This document shows positions 10,480 through 17,842 of a DNA stretch of 64,000 bases, in pieces. The DNA is taken from NCBI RefSeq assembly GCF_014650075.1, contig NZ_BMUG01000005.1, positions 372,001 to 436,000 on the forward strand, read 5' to 3'. The notes under the pieces were generated by a model. That model was not told the origin of the DNA. It did no database searches and saw only the letters and a program-made list of their open reading frames with translations. The position numbers and the translations under genes are program-made. The first letter of the stretch is position 1, and the number at the start of each line of letters is the position of its first letter. Source of the DNA: Streptomyces microflavus. Its GTDB lineage: Bacteria; Actinomycetota; Actinomycetes; Streptomycetales; Streptomycetaceae.

Positions 10480-10507
10480 GGCCCGGCTCCGCAACGTGAG
10501 CCGGGCC
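10480..10507. repeat. 10-bp inverted repeat upstream of 10523 gene
   Basis: GGCCCGGCTC and GAGCCGGGCC flank an 8-base spacer. The repeat ends 15 bases before the ATG at 10523. TAACAT at 10511-10516 looks like a -10 element only six bases before the ATG, so the dyad would overlap the promoter core and the transcript could be leaderless. Confidence 0.5.
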
Positions 10508-10522
10508 ACGTAACATGTCAGC

Positions 10523-11023
10523 ATGTCCTTCCTCCGCCGCCGTAGCGCCGCAACACCCGCGGGCCCGGACTTCGATGTCCTGGCCATGGACCCGGGGGAC
10601 TGGCCCGGCAACCTCGGCGCCGGTCTGCTCCCCGCGCCCGACGGCAGCTGCCAGGGCGTCTTTCTCCGTTACGACCTGTACGGCGGCCGCGGCCCGGCCA
10701 TGGTCATCGGCAATCTCCCGGCCGGTTCGCCCGCCCGCGAGACCGAGGACGGCCAGGTTCCGTTCGAGGTGGCGCAGCTGCTGCTGGCCCTGGAGAACGA
10801 CGAGCCGATCGAGGTCGTCAGCAGCGAGGACGTCCCTGTGATGCAGGGCGACAACCTGCTGATCGTCCGCCGGGTGAAGCTCTCGGAGAGCCGTATCGCC
10901 TGCGTCCAGTTCGATCGCAGCGACGGGGTGCTCGTGACCATCGCCAGCTGGGACCGGCCCATCACCGACGATCTGTACACCCTCCTCAAGCCCCTTCCCG
11001 CAGAGCTGTTCCAGCAGGGCTGA
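10523..11023 (+). CDS. Conserved streptomycete hypothetical protein
   Basis: A 166-residue soluble acidic protein starting MSFLRRRSAATPAGPDFDVL. It has no signal peptide and no membrane segment. The middle section contains FEVAQLLLALENDEPIEVVSSEDVPVMQGDNLLIVRRVKLSESRIACVQF-like alternating strands, which suggests a compact alpha/beta fold, but no motif points to an activity. There is no recognisable Shine-Dalgarno before the ATG and a possible -10 box lies only six bases upstream, so a leaderless mRNA is possible. A strong terminator follows directly. Function unknown. Confidence 0.8.
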   Translation: MSFLRRRSAATPAGPDFDVLAMDPGDWPGNLGAGLLPAPDGSCQGVFLRYDLYGGRGPAMVIGNLPAGSPARETEDGQVPFEVAQLLLALENDEPIEVVSSEDVPVMQGDNLLIVRRVKLSESRIACVQFDRSDGVLVTIASWDRPITDDLYTLLKPLPAELFQQG

Positions 11024-11035
11024 AACGTCTCTGCA

Positions 11036-11068
11036 TAGGCCGCCCGAATATGCCGGGCGGCCTATTTT
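11036..11068 (+). terminator. Rho-independent terminator after 10523 gene
   Basis: A perfect 11-bp stem (11036-11046 with 11054-11064) and a 7-base loop are followed directly by TTTT. It begins 12 bases after the stop codon. Confidence 0.9.
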
Positions 11069-11133
11069 CATGCTTGCGTGGGACTTCTTACGCCTGCCTG
11101 GGGCTCTTCATGCCTGCCTGGGGCCCGCCGGAT

Positions 11134-11174
11134 GCCGACGGCCCGCCGTGAGGTGCTCACGGCGGGCCGTCGGC
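11134..11174. terminator. 19-bp perfect hairpin downstream of geosmin synthase
   Basis: Arms 11134-11152 and 11156-11174 pair perfectly around a 3-base loop. The hairpin lies 28 bases past the geoA stop. It has no U-tract, as is common for Streptomyces terminators. Confidence 0.75.
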
Positions 11175-11202
11175 CGGGATCCGCAGGGACGCCGGACCAG
11201 GA

Positions 11203-13416
11203 CTAACCCCTGCTGCCCGCCAGTTCTGCCATCAGCCGGGTCACCTGTGCCGCCGAGGTGCCGAGCCCCGTGGGGCCGCTGAGGTGCCAGGGGGCGGCGT
11301 GCCCGCCCCGCAGGTCCTCCTCGCGGTACCGGCGGCAGCCCCGGTGCCAGATCAGGATGCCCGCGATCCAGTGCTTGAGCTCCAGCACATAGCCCGCCAG
11401 CACTTCCCGCGCCCCGGCGTCCAGATCGAAGTCGTCGTACAGCACCGGGAGTTCGACTTCCGCCACATGGAGGAACTGACGCAGCCGGGAGTTCATCAGG
11501 TCGTGCACGATCGCCACGCCCGTCGGATAGTCGACCCCGAAGAAGTTCTGCACGACCAGGACGCCGTTGTGCACCTCACCCTCGTACTCGATCTCCTTCT
11601 GGTACGAGAACAGGTCGTTCATCAGGCACGCGTAGTCCGCCGCGGCGTTCTCCAGCGACCGCATCGGGCCGCTGCGGTAGACCGCTTCGGGAACCGTCTT
11701 GCCGTGTCCGAGCCGGCACAGGCTCATCGTCAGGTCCGAACCGAAGGTCGCCCGCCGCATCTCGACGTAGTCGACCGGATCGGGGATACGGTTCTGCGCC
11801 TGGTTGGCCAGCTCCCACAGCCAGCTCGCGGTCATCGACTCGATCGCGTCCCGGAAGGTGCGCCGCCCGCCCAGGTCCATCGGCGCCGCGGTCCGCTGCC
11901 ACAGATCGCCCAGCGAGCGCTCCAGCGCGTTCACCGGCTCCGGGGTGGATTCGCCGTCCAGCGGCATGAAGAGCGAGAGCCGCTCATTGGCCAGCCGTGC
12001 CCCCGCCAGGTCCCTGGCCCGCCCGTGCACCACGGGGAACCAGTCGTCGCCGTACGTCCCCCAGGCCAGCCACCCCGAGGAGAGGTCCAGCTCGTCCGGG
12101 GTCGCGTCCGGGTGCAGCCCCGCCGCGCACAGGGGCAGGTCGATCGCGATGATCCGGTCCTCGTCCCAGATGTGCGAGCCCGGAACCCCCGGCTGCGCCT
12201 CCAGGATGCCCATCCGGCGCGCCCAGTCGACGAGCCGGAGCCGGGCACCCTCCAGGTGCGGGCTCAGCGTCGTCCCGAACGGCAGGTCGAGGTCGGGGAT
12301 CAGGGAGGGGCCCACGTGCTGGTACGGCAGATGGCTGTGGCTGCGGGCCCGCGCCGTCTCCGAACGCGGTGTGAACTTGATCGAGGCGGCGGACATGCCG
12401 AAGCCCGCCACCGCCTCGCCGGCCCCGCCGCCGTTCATGTACCGGCTGGAGCGCATGTGCCATTCGTGGCCGCCGGACTGCCAGTCCTGGAGCCCCTTGA
12501 CGTACGCGAGGACGGACGCGGTACGCGCCGGATCGAGGCCCCTCTCCGCGCAGAGCGGGCCCAGCTCGGTGAGGGCGGTGTTCTCGAACTGCTGGAGCCG
12601 TGAGGTGAGCAGGTCGTTGACGGCCTCGGCGGCCTCCTGAGTGGAGCAGCCGAGGAACTTCTCCAGGACCAGGACCCCGTTGCTGTTCTCGCCCTCGTCC
12701 TCGACCTCGCGCTGGTACGAGAACAGGTCGTTGCGCAGGTGCACCCCGTCGGAGAAGGCGTCGCGCAGGACCCGCAGCGGGCGGGAGTCGGCCACTTCGG
12801 CGGGTACCTCGGCGTCGGCCGCGTACTCCACGAGCCCGGCGGACCAGGGGGCGCCGCCGACCTTGCGGCGCATCTCGATGTACTCGACGGGGTTCGCGAT
12901 GCGCCCCTCGTTGATGTTGGAGAGCTCCCACATCGACTCGTTGAGCAGGTTCTCCGTGGCCTCCGCGAACCGGGCCCGCCAGGCGTCCGACATCGCGGGG
13001 ACCGTGCGCGTCCACAGATCGGCGAGGCCCGCCTCGACGGGGTTCTCCGGCTCAGGTGTCGCGGCCCCGCGCTCCATGGGCATGAAGGCGGGCAGCCGGT
13101 CCAGATACCGCTTGGCGCCCGCACGGTCGGGCGTGCGCTTGAACAGTTCCAGGAAGTGGTCGTCGAAGAAGAAGACCCACACGTACCAGTCGGTGACCAG
13201 GGACAGTGCCTCGGCCGAGCAGTCGGGGTGGGTGTAGGCGCAGAGCAGGGCGTAGTCGTGCGCCTCCAGGTCCTTCTCCTCCCAGATGCCGGATCCCTCC
13301 AGCATCCCCATGGAGCGTGCCCACTGACGGGTGTGCGCCCGTGCCGCCTCCACATGAGGGTTGAGCCGTGCCGGATACGGAACATAGAAGTCCGGCAGTG
13401 AGAAGGGCTGTGCCAT
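11203..13416 (-). CDS. geoA: Bifunctional germacradienol/geosmin synthase
   Basis: A 737-residue class I terpene synthase with two domains. The N-terminal domain cyclises farnesyl diphosphate to germacradienol/germacrene D and carries the metal motif DDHFLE at residues 85-90 and an NSE-type motif at HLRNDLFSYQREVEDEGEN. The C-terminal domain converts germacradienol to geosmin and has the variant DDWFP and MNDLFSYQKEIEYEGE. Length and motifs match the S. coelicolor enzyme (726 residues). The product is the earthy odorant of sporulating cultures. It is monocistronic, with a terminator behind it and a perfect dyad 99 bases ahead of the start that may be its sporulation-specific operator. Confidence 0.97.
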   Translation of the reverse strand: MAQPFSLPDFYVPYPARLNPHVEAARAHTRQWARSMGMLEGSGIWEEKDLEAHDYALLCAYTHPDCSAEALSLVTDWYVWVFFFDDHFLELFKRTPDRAGAKRYLDRLPAFMPMERGAATPEPENPVEAGLADLWTRTVPAMSDAWRARFAEATENLLNESMWELSNINEGRIANPVEYIEMRRKVGGAPWSAGLVEYAADAEVPAEVADSRPLRVLRDAFSDGVHLRNDLFSYQREVEDEGENSNGVLVLEKFLGCSTQEAAEAVNDLLTSRLQQFENTALTELGPLCAERGLDPARTASVLAYVKGLQDWQSGGHEWHMRSSRYMNGGGAGEAVAGFGMSAASIKFTPRSETARARSHSHLPYQHVGPSLIPDLDLPFGTTLSPHLEGARLRLVDWARRMGILEAQPGVPGSHIWDEDRIIAIDLPLCAAGLHPDATPDELDLSSGWLAWGTYGDDWFPVVHGRARDLAGARLANERLSLFMPLDGESTPEPVNALERSLGDLWQRTAAPMDLGGRRTFRDAIESMTASWLWELANQAQNRIPDPVDYVEMRRATFGSDLTMSLCRLGHGKTVPEAVYRSGPMRSLENAAADYACLMNDLFSYQKEIEYEGEVHNGVLVVQNFFGVDYPTGVAIVHDLMNSRLRQFLHVAEVELPVLYDDFDLDAGAREVLAGYVLELKHWIAGILIWHRGCRRYREEDLRGGHAAPWHLSGPTGLGTSAAQVTRLMAELAGSRG

Positions 13417-13514
13417 GTGCGTCAGGCCTTTCCAGAAGCCTCCGCGCGGAGTGCGCGCGGACCAGTGGTGTCCGCGCCAGCACTACCCTTCGGCCATCCG
13501 GGGCACGCATAACA

Positions 13515-13534
13515 GCGATTAGTCACATAATCGC
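13515..13534. promoter_or_regulatory. Perfect dyad upstream of geoA
   Basis: GCGATTA-N6-TAATCGC lies about 100 bases upstream of the geoA ATG, in an A/T-richer patch. It fits a GntR- or response-regulator-type operator. geoA is reported to depend on the sporulation regulators WhiH and BldM. Which protein binds here is not determinable from the sequence. Confidence 0.5.
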
Positions 13535-13561
13535 GGGGGCCCGCTCGGTGGCGGAGTCGAC

Positions 13562-14278
13562 TCAGTAGGCGGAGTCGACGTTGTCGATCGAGCCGTACCG
13601 GTCCGCGGCGTAGTTCGCGGCGGCGGTGATGTTGGCGACCGGGTCGGTGAGCTTCTTCGGGGTGCCCTTGACGTGGTACGTGTCGAAGGTGGGCTGGATC
13701 ACCTGGAGCAGGCCCTTGGAGGGAATGCCGTTCTGCGCGTTGATGTCCCAGTCGTTGACGGCGTTCGGGTTGCCGCTGGACTCGCGCATGATGTTGCGGT
13801 GCAGCCCCTCGTAGGAGCCGGGGATGTTCTTCTTCTTCATGATGTCGAGCGACTCGCGTATCCAGCCGTCGAGGTTGTTCTTGTACTGCTTGGGCGCGGC
13901 GACGGCCTTGCGCTCGGTGGAGCGGTTGGCGGCCTGCTTCTCGGAGCGCTCCTTCTCGGCGGTCTTCTTCGCCGCCGCCTTGCGCTCCGCCACAGCCTTC
14001 TCCGTGGCGGCCTTGCGGTCGGCCACGGCCTTCTTCGCCGCTGCCTCGTTCGCGGCCGCCCTCTTCGCGGCGGTCTCCGTGGCGGCCTTCTTTGCCGCGA
14101 TCTCCTTCGCCGTGGGGACGCCTTCGGCGATCTTCTCGGCGGCGATGGAGGACTTGGCCGCGGTGGGCTGTGCCTCGCTCTGCCCGCCGGTCGCGGCGAT
14201 GGCCGTGACGGAACCGGCCGCGACGAGCACGGCGGTGGCGAGCTTGTGGGAGCGGGTGATGCGGATGGTGCGGGGCAT
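13562..14278 (-). CDS. Secreted lytic transglycosylase (SLT fold)
   Basis: A 238-residue exported peptidoglycan hydrolase. Residues 1-36 form a Sec signal peptide (basic start, then TAVLVAAGSVTAIAA). Residues about 40-125 are an Ala/Lys/Glu-rich coiled-coil-like repeat (AAKKAA, AAANEAAAKKAVADRKAATEKAVAERKAA). Residues about 130-238 are the SLT domain, with the catalytic Glu in MRESSGNPNAVNDWD, then GLLQVIQPTF and ANYAADRYGSI. It cleaves the MurNAc-GlcNAc bond non-hydrolytically. The 5' leader is long and structured, with a palindrome near the presumed promoter. The charged helix may act as a wall spacer. Confidence 0.9.
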   Translation of the reverse strand: MPRTIRITRSHKLATAVLVAAGSVTAIAATGGQSEAQPTAAKSSIAAEKIAEGVPTAKEIAAKKAATETAAKRAAANEAAAKKAVADRKAATEKAVAERKAAAKKTAEKERSEKQAANRSTERKAVAAPKQYKNNLDGWIRESLDIMKKKNIPGSYEGLHRNIMRESSGNPNAVNDWDINAQNGIPSKGLLQVIQPTFDTYHVKGTPKKLTDPVANITAAANYAADRYGSIDNVDSAY

Positions 14279-14331
14279 GCGTGAGCTCTTCCTGTTGGGG
14301 ACGGGATCTGCGGCCCGTGGCCGCGTGAGCA

Positions 14332-14389
14332 GAGACCGAGGGGGATCGGCTGCCGACCGCCGGTGGGCGCTCGTCGCAGGCTCGGTCTC
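14332..14389 (-). promoter_or_regulatory. Structured 5' leader of the transglycosylase gene
   Basis: Nine-base arms GAGACCGAG (14332-14340) and CTCGGTCTC (14381-14389) pair perfectly and enclose a smaller G/C hairpin, all between the presumed promoter and the start at 14278. Streptomyces cell-wall hydrolases are often riboswitch-controlled, but I cannot match the c-di-AMP (ydaO) core, so this is only called a structured leader. Confidence 0.4.
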
Positions 14390-14448
14390 GGTGCTTGCCG
14401 GGATCCATGGTTAACGGCCACCGACACAGGAAGCAATGACCCCATTTA

Positions 14449-14464
14449 CTACTACTGGTAGTAG
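14449..14464. promoter_or_regulatory. BlaI/MecI-like palindrome upstream of transglycosylase
   Basis: CTACTAC-TG-GTAGTAG is a near-perfect palindrome with the TAC/GTA half-site style of BlaI/MecI winged-helix repressors, which answer to cell-wall stress. It lies 171 bases upstream of the transglycosylase start, where a promoter is expected. The dyad is seen; the regulator is inferred. The stretch 14465-14707 otherwise shows no gene. Confidence 0.4.
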
Positions 14465-14707
14465 ATGGGGCGGAATACCGTTTTCGGGCGTTTCGTCGCG
14501 CCGCAGGGGAGGGGCCGCAGCCACTACCGGACGTCGTAGGTGACGTGGGTCTCGTGGCGCGCCTCACCCGGCGAGGGCTCCGGGATGCCGCTGAGTCAGC
14601 GCCCGGTCACACGGGGCCGCGCCTCACGCCGGGCGTCCGGGCCGCCGGAACGAGCCGTCGAGCGGCTGCCGGAAGCTCCCCTCGGCCGAAGTGACAGACG
14701 CAGAACA

Positions 14708-14751
14708 GCGCGCTGCGGGACCGGTGTGTCGGCACCGGCCCCGCAACGCGC
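14708..14751. terminator. Secondary hairpin downstream of phosphotransferase gene
   Basis: A 19-bp stem with two mismatches (arms 14708-14726 and 14733-14751) and a 6-base loop. It lies further downstream of the phosphotransferase than the main hairpin at 14790-14840. Confidence 0.6.
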
Positions 14752-14789
14752 TTCCTCTACACAGTGGCTTCTCAGTCGTGGGCCCTGGT

Positions 14790-14840
14790 CGTGGGTCTTA
14801 GGGGGAAGGCGGGCGTGCCGCCCTCCCCCTAAGACCCACG
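14790..14840. terminator. Long hairpin terminator after phosphotransferase gene
   Basis: Sixteen perfectly paired bases (14790-14805 with 14825-14840) continue inward to a 23-bp stem with one mismatch and a 5-base loop. It starts 35 bases past the stop at 14875 for leftward transcription. Confidence 0.75.
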
Positions 14841-14874
14841 CGGCCGCGCCGTCGGCGCGGCGTCGCGCGCGGCC

Positions 14875-16011
14875 TCAGCGCGTCCCGACCGCCGCCCGCA
14901 CCGCCCGCCGCGCCATCGCGCAGTCGTCGTGCAGCCTGCGCAGCAGCAGCCGCTGCTCCTCGCCCGAGGAGAGCGCACCGGGCCGGTCCTGGCCCGCGCC
15001 CGCCGCGGGCGCCTCGCGCATGGTGCGCTGCACAGCCGTCTCGTAATTACGGATCTCGCGGGTCAGGACGAGCATCAGGTTCACCAGGAACGCGTCCCGC
15101 GCGGCCGGCCCCCTGGCCTGGGCGAGCTGGCTGATCTGGCGCCGCGCCACCGGGGCGTCACCGAGCACCGCCCACAGGGTCGCCAGGTCGTAGCCCGGCA
15201 GGTACCAGCCCGCGTGCTCCCAGTCGACCAGCACAGGACCGGTCGGTGACAGCAGGATGTTGGAGAGCAGTGCGTCACCGTGGCAGAACTGCCCCATGCC
15301 CTGGCGCCCGCCCGCCTGGGCCAGACCGTGCAGCAGCTTCTGCAGATCGCCCAGGTCGCGATCGGTGAACAGCCCGAGCTCGTGATAGCGCGCGATCCGT
15401 GACGCGTAGTCGAGCGGCGCCTCGAACAGCCCGGGCGGCGGCCGCCAGGCGTTCACCCGGGCGATCGCACCGAGCGCGGCACGGATGTCGGCCCGTGGGG
15501 GCGCCTCCGCGGGGTGGCGGGTCAGCGCGGCCACCCGGCCGGGCATCCGCTCGATCACCAGCGTGCAGTTCTCCGGGTCCGCCGCGATCAGCCGGGGCAC
15601 CCGAACCGGGGGGCGGTGCCGGACGAACGCGCGGTACGCCGCTATTTCGTGCTGGAACCGCTCCGTCCAGGCGGGGGAGTGGTCCAGTAAACACTTCGCC
15701 ACGGCGGTGGCCCGCCCGGTCGTACCCACGATCAGGACCGAACGGCCGCTGCGCCGCAGGACCTGGACCGGGTTGAACTCGGGGCAGATGCGCTGCACGG
15801 AGGCGATGGCCATCCGCACCTGGGCGCCCTGCGGCCCGGAGAGGTCGATTCTTCCGCTGAGGGGTCCGGCACCCGGTCCCGCCGCCCGCCGGGTCCGGCC
15901 CAGACCCTGCGCCGGTGCGCCGGCGTGGGGGGCGAGATACGGCCCGCCGCCCGTCCCCATGGGACGGAGCGGCCGGGGCGGGGCGGACACGGAGGACGAT
16001 GCTGTGTACAT
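14875..16011 (-). CDS. Aminoglycoside phosphotransferase-fold protein
   Basis: A 378-residue protein with a proline/glycine-rich N-terminal tail (about 1-75) and an APH/choline-kinase-like domain. CHGDALLSNILL carries the catalytic Asp and VDWEHAGWYLPGYDLATLW the metal-binding Asp; AVAKCLLDHSP supplies the ATP-site Lys. The ATG at 16011 (MYTASSSVS) is chosen over an ATG at 15960; the start is uncertain because the spacing of AAGGGA is long. The substrate is unknown, and such genes in Streptomyces are usually not resistance determinants. It is divergent from the NsdA-like regulator gene. Confidence 0.82.
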   Translation of the reverse strand: MYTASSSVSAPPRPLRPMGTGGGPYLAPHAGAPAQGLGRTRRAAGPGAGPLSGRIDLSGPQGAQVRMAIASVQRICPEFNPVQVLRRSGRSVLIVGTTGRATAVAKCLLDHSPAWTERFQHEIAAYRAFVRHRPPVRVPRLIAADPENCTLVIERMPGRVAALTRHPAEAPPRADIRAALGAIARVNAWRPPPGLFEAPLDYASRIARYHELGLFTDRDLGDLQKLLHGLAQAGGRQGMGQFCHGDALLSNILLSPTGPVLVDWEHAGWYLPGYDLATLWAVLGDAPVARRQISQLAQARGPAARDAFLVNLMLVLTREIRNYETAVQRTMREAPAAGAGQDRPGALSSGEEQRLLLRRLHDDCAMARRAVRAAVGTR

Positions 16012-16209
16012 GGGCGAGACAGGTCCCTTCGTGCGCCGACAAGTTACGTGCGCCAACCCGGCCGACGGCCGTTCGGCACCCTGGGGAGTACCTAGGGCTG
16101 CCGGGCGGGGTGGCGCTTTCCTACCTGACACCGGGGCGCGGGTGGCAGACCATCTGGCGGACCCTGGCGAACCCTGGCGAATAGTCCCGGCGCATCTGAC
16201 AGGGGGTTA

Positions 16210-17739
16210 GTGTCAAGTCAGCCGAGAACCTGGGGGCTTGACGTGACCGGAGAACCCAACACCCGCCTTTCTGACCTGTTCGGCCTGGCCGGCTGGTCCA
16301 AGGGCGAACTCGCGAGAATGGTGAACCGGCAGGCGGCGGCCATGGGCCACCCGCAGCTGGCCACCGACACCTCGCGGGTCAGGCGCTGGATCGACAGGGG
16401 GGAGTCCCCCCGTGATCCCGTGCCCGAAGTGCTGGCAGCCCTGTTCACCGAGCGGCTCGGCCGTGTCGTGACCATCGAGGACCTCGGGTTCGGCCGGCGC
16501 GGGCGTGTGGGGAAACGGCGTGACTCAGGGACGGAACACGATCCCGATCAACTGCCGTGGGCGCCCGAACGGACGGCAGCGGTCCTCACCGAATTCACGG
16601 GAATGGACCTCATGCTCAACCGACGCGGCTTGGTGGGTGCGGGCGCCGCGCTCGCCGCCGGCTCCACCATCGCCGGCCCCATGTACGAATGGCTGCACAG
16701 CAACCCCGCTCCGGCGGCCGATGCTCCACGCGCCAACGACCCCCAGCACGCCGACCCCGCCGGTTTCGACCGGTACGAGGCCGCGCCCGTGGGATCCGAG
16801 GAGATCGAGGCACTGGAGCACTCGGTCGAGGTGTTCCGCGCCTGGGACGCCTCCCGCGGCGGCGGACTCCAGCGCAAGGCCGTCGTGGGCCAGCTCAACG
16901 AGGTGGGCGGCATGCTCGCCTACCGCCACCCCGACCATCTCCAGCGCCGCCTCTGGGGCGTCGCCGCCAACCTCGCCGTACTCGCGGGCTGGATGTCCCA
17001 CGACGTCGGCCTCGAACCCACCGCCCAGAAGTACTTCATCATCGCCGCCCACGCGGCCCGGGAAGGCGGCGACCGGCCGCGCGCCGGTGAGGCGCTCTCC
17101 CGCGCCGCCCGCCAGATGGTCCACCTGAACCGCCCCGACGACGCCCTCGACCTGATGAAGCTGGCCAAGTCCGGCTCGGGGGACGAGACCCTGCCCCGTA
17201 CGCAGGCGATGCTGCGCACCATCGAGGCCTGGGCACAGGCGGCGATGGGCCGGGGCCAGGCCATGCGGCGCACCCTCGGTGAGGCGGAGGAGCTCTTCGT
17301 CTCGGACAGGGGAGACGTACCGCCGCCGAGCTGGATGCAGATGTTCGACGAGGCCGACATGCACGGCATGCAGGCCCTGGCGTTCCGCACCCTGGCCGAG
17401 CACGACCCGGCGGCCGCGCCCATCGCCCAGCGCCACGCCAAGCTGGCCCTGGAGCTGCGGGTCAACGGACGTCAGCGGTCCAAGCTCTTCGACCACATCT
17501 CGCTCGCCTCGGCCTGCTTCATCGCCAACGACCCCGAACAGGGCGACCGTTACGCCCGGCTCGCCCTGGTGTCGATGGGGGAGACCTCCTCGCACCGCAC
17601 CTGGGACCGGCTGCGCGAAATGTACCGGCTCACCGGCCAGTTCGCGGGTTACGCCAAGATCCAGGACCTCCGCGAGCAGATCGAGCGCTCACTGCCGCAG
17701 AGCCCGGTCGCCAAGAAAGCCAGGGGTGCGCAGGCCTGA
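16210..17739 (+). CDS. NsdA-like TPR regulatory protein
   Basis: A 509-residue protein. The N-terminus holds an HTH-like segment (GWSKGELARMVNRQAAAMG then DTSRVRRWIDRGESPRDPVPEVLAALFTERLGR) characteristic of NsdA/NsdB-type negative regulators of differentiation and antibiotic production in Streptomyces. A hydrophobic stretch, GLVGAGAALAAGSTIAGPMY, follows at about 140-160. The rest is TPR-like helices (about 200-500). It starts with GTG at 16210; GTG at 16243 has better Shine-Dalgarno spacing and may be the true start, giving 498 residues. Family resemblance is clear, but orthology to nsdA itself is not established. Confidence 0.8.
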   Translation: MSSQPRTWGLDVTGEPNTRLSDLFGLAGWSKGELARMVNRQAAAMGHPQLATDTSRVRRWIDRGESPRDPVPEVLAALFTERLGRVVTIEDLGFGRRGRVGKRRDSGTEHDPDQLPWAPERTAAVLTEFTGMDLMLNRRGLVGAGAALAAGSTIAGPMYEWLHSNPAPAADAPRANDPQHADPAGFDRYEAAPVGSEEIEALEHSVEVFRAWDASRGGGLQRKAVVGQLNEVGGMLAYRHPDHLQRRLWGVAANLAVLAGWMSHDVGLEPTAQKYFIIAAHAAREGGDRPRAGEALSRAARQMVHLNRPDDALDLMKLAKSGSGDETLPRTQAMLRTIEAWAQAAMGRGQAMRRTLGEAEELFVSDRGDVPPPSWMQMFDEADMHGMQALAFRTLAEHDPAAAPIAQRHAKLALELRVNGRQRSKLFDHISLASACFIANDPEQGDRYARLALVSMGETSSHRTWDRLREMYRLTGQFAGYAKIQDLREQIERSLPQSPVAKKARGAQA

Positions 17740-17765
17740 CCTCCGTACGCGTCCGCCGACGGAGG
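17740..17765. terminator. Short hairpin between convergent genes
   Basis: CCTCCGT and ACGGAGG form a 7-bp stem around a 12-base loop immediately after the regulator gene's stop codon. It is a weak terminator candidate between converging genes. Confidence 0.4.
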
Positions 17766-17842
17766 CCGTAACCGCCGCGCGTACCCGACGTCATGACGCC
17801 CCGGCAGCACTCACCACCGGTCCTGCGCGCGCACGCGCCCCC

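Noticed and set aside
11070..11133. Short direct repeats (GCCTGCCTGGGGC) between the two terminators
   Set aside because: Only two imperfect copies, with no gene or site function evident; probably spacer sequence.
14279..14420. c-di-AMP (ydaO) riboswitch in the transglycosylase leader
   Set aside because: The gene type suits it and GTTAACC is present, but I cannot find the conserved core blocks of that class, so the entry is kept as a structured leader only.
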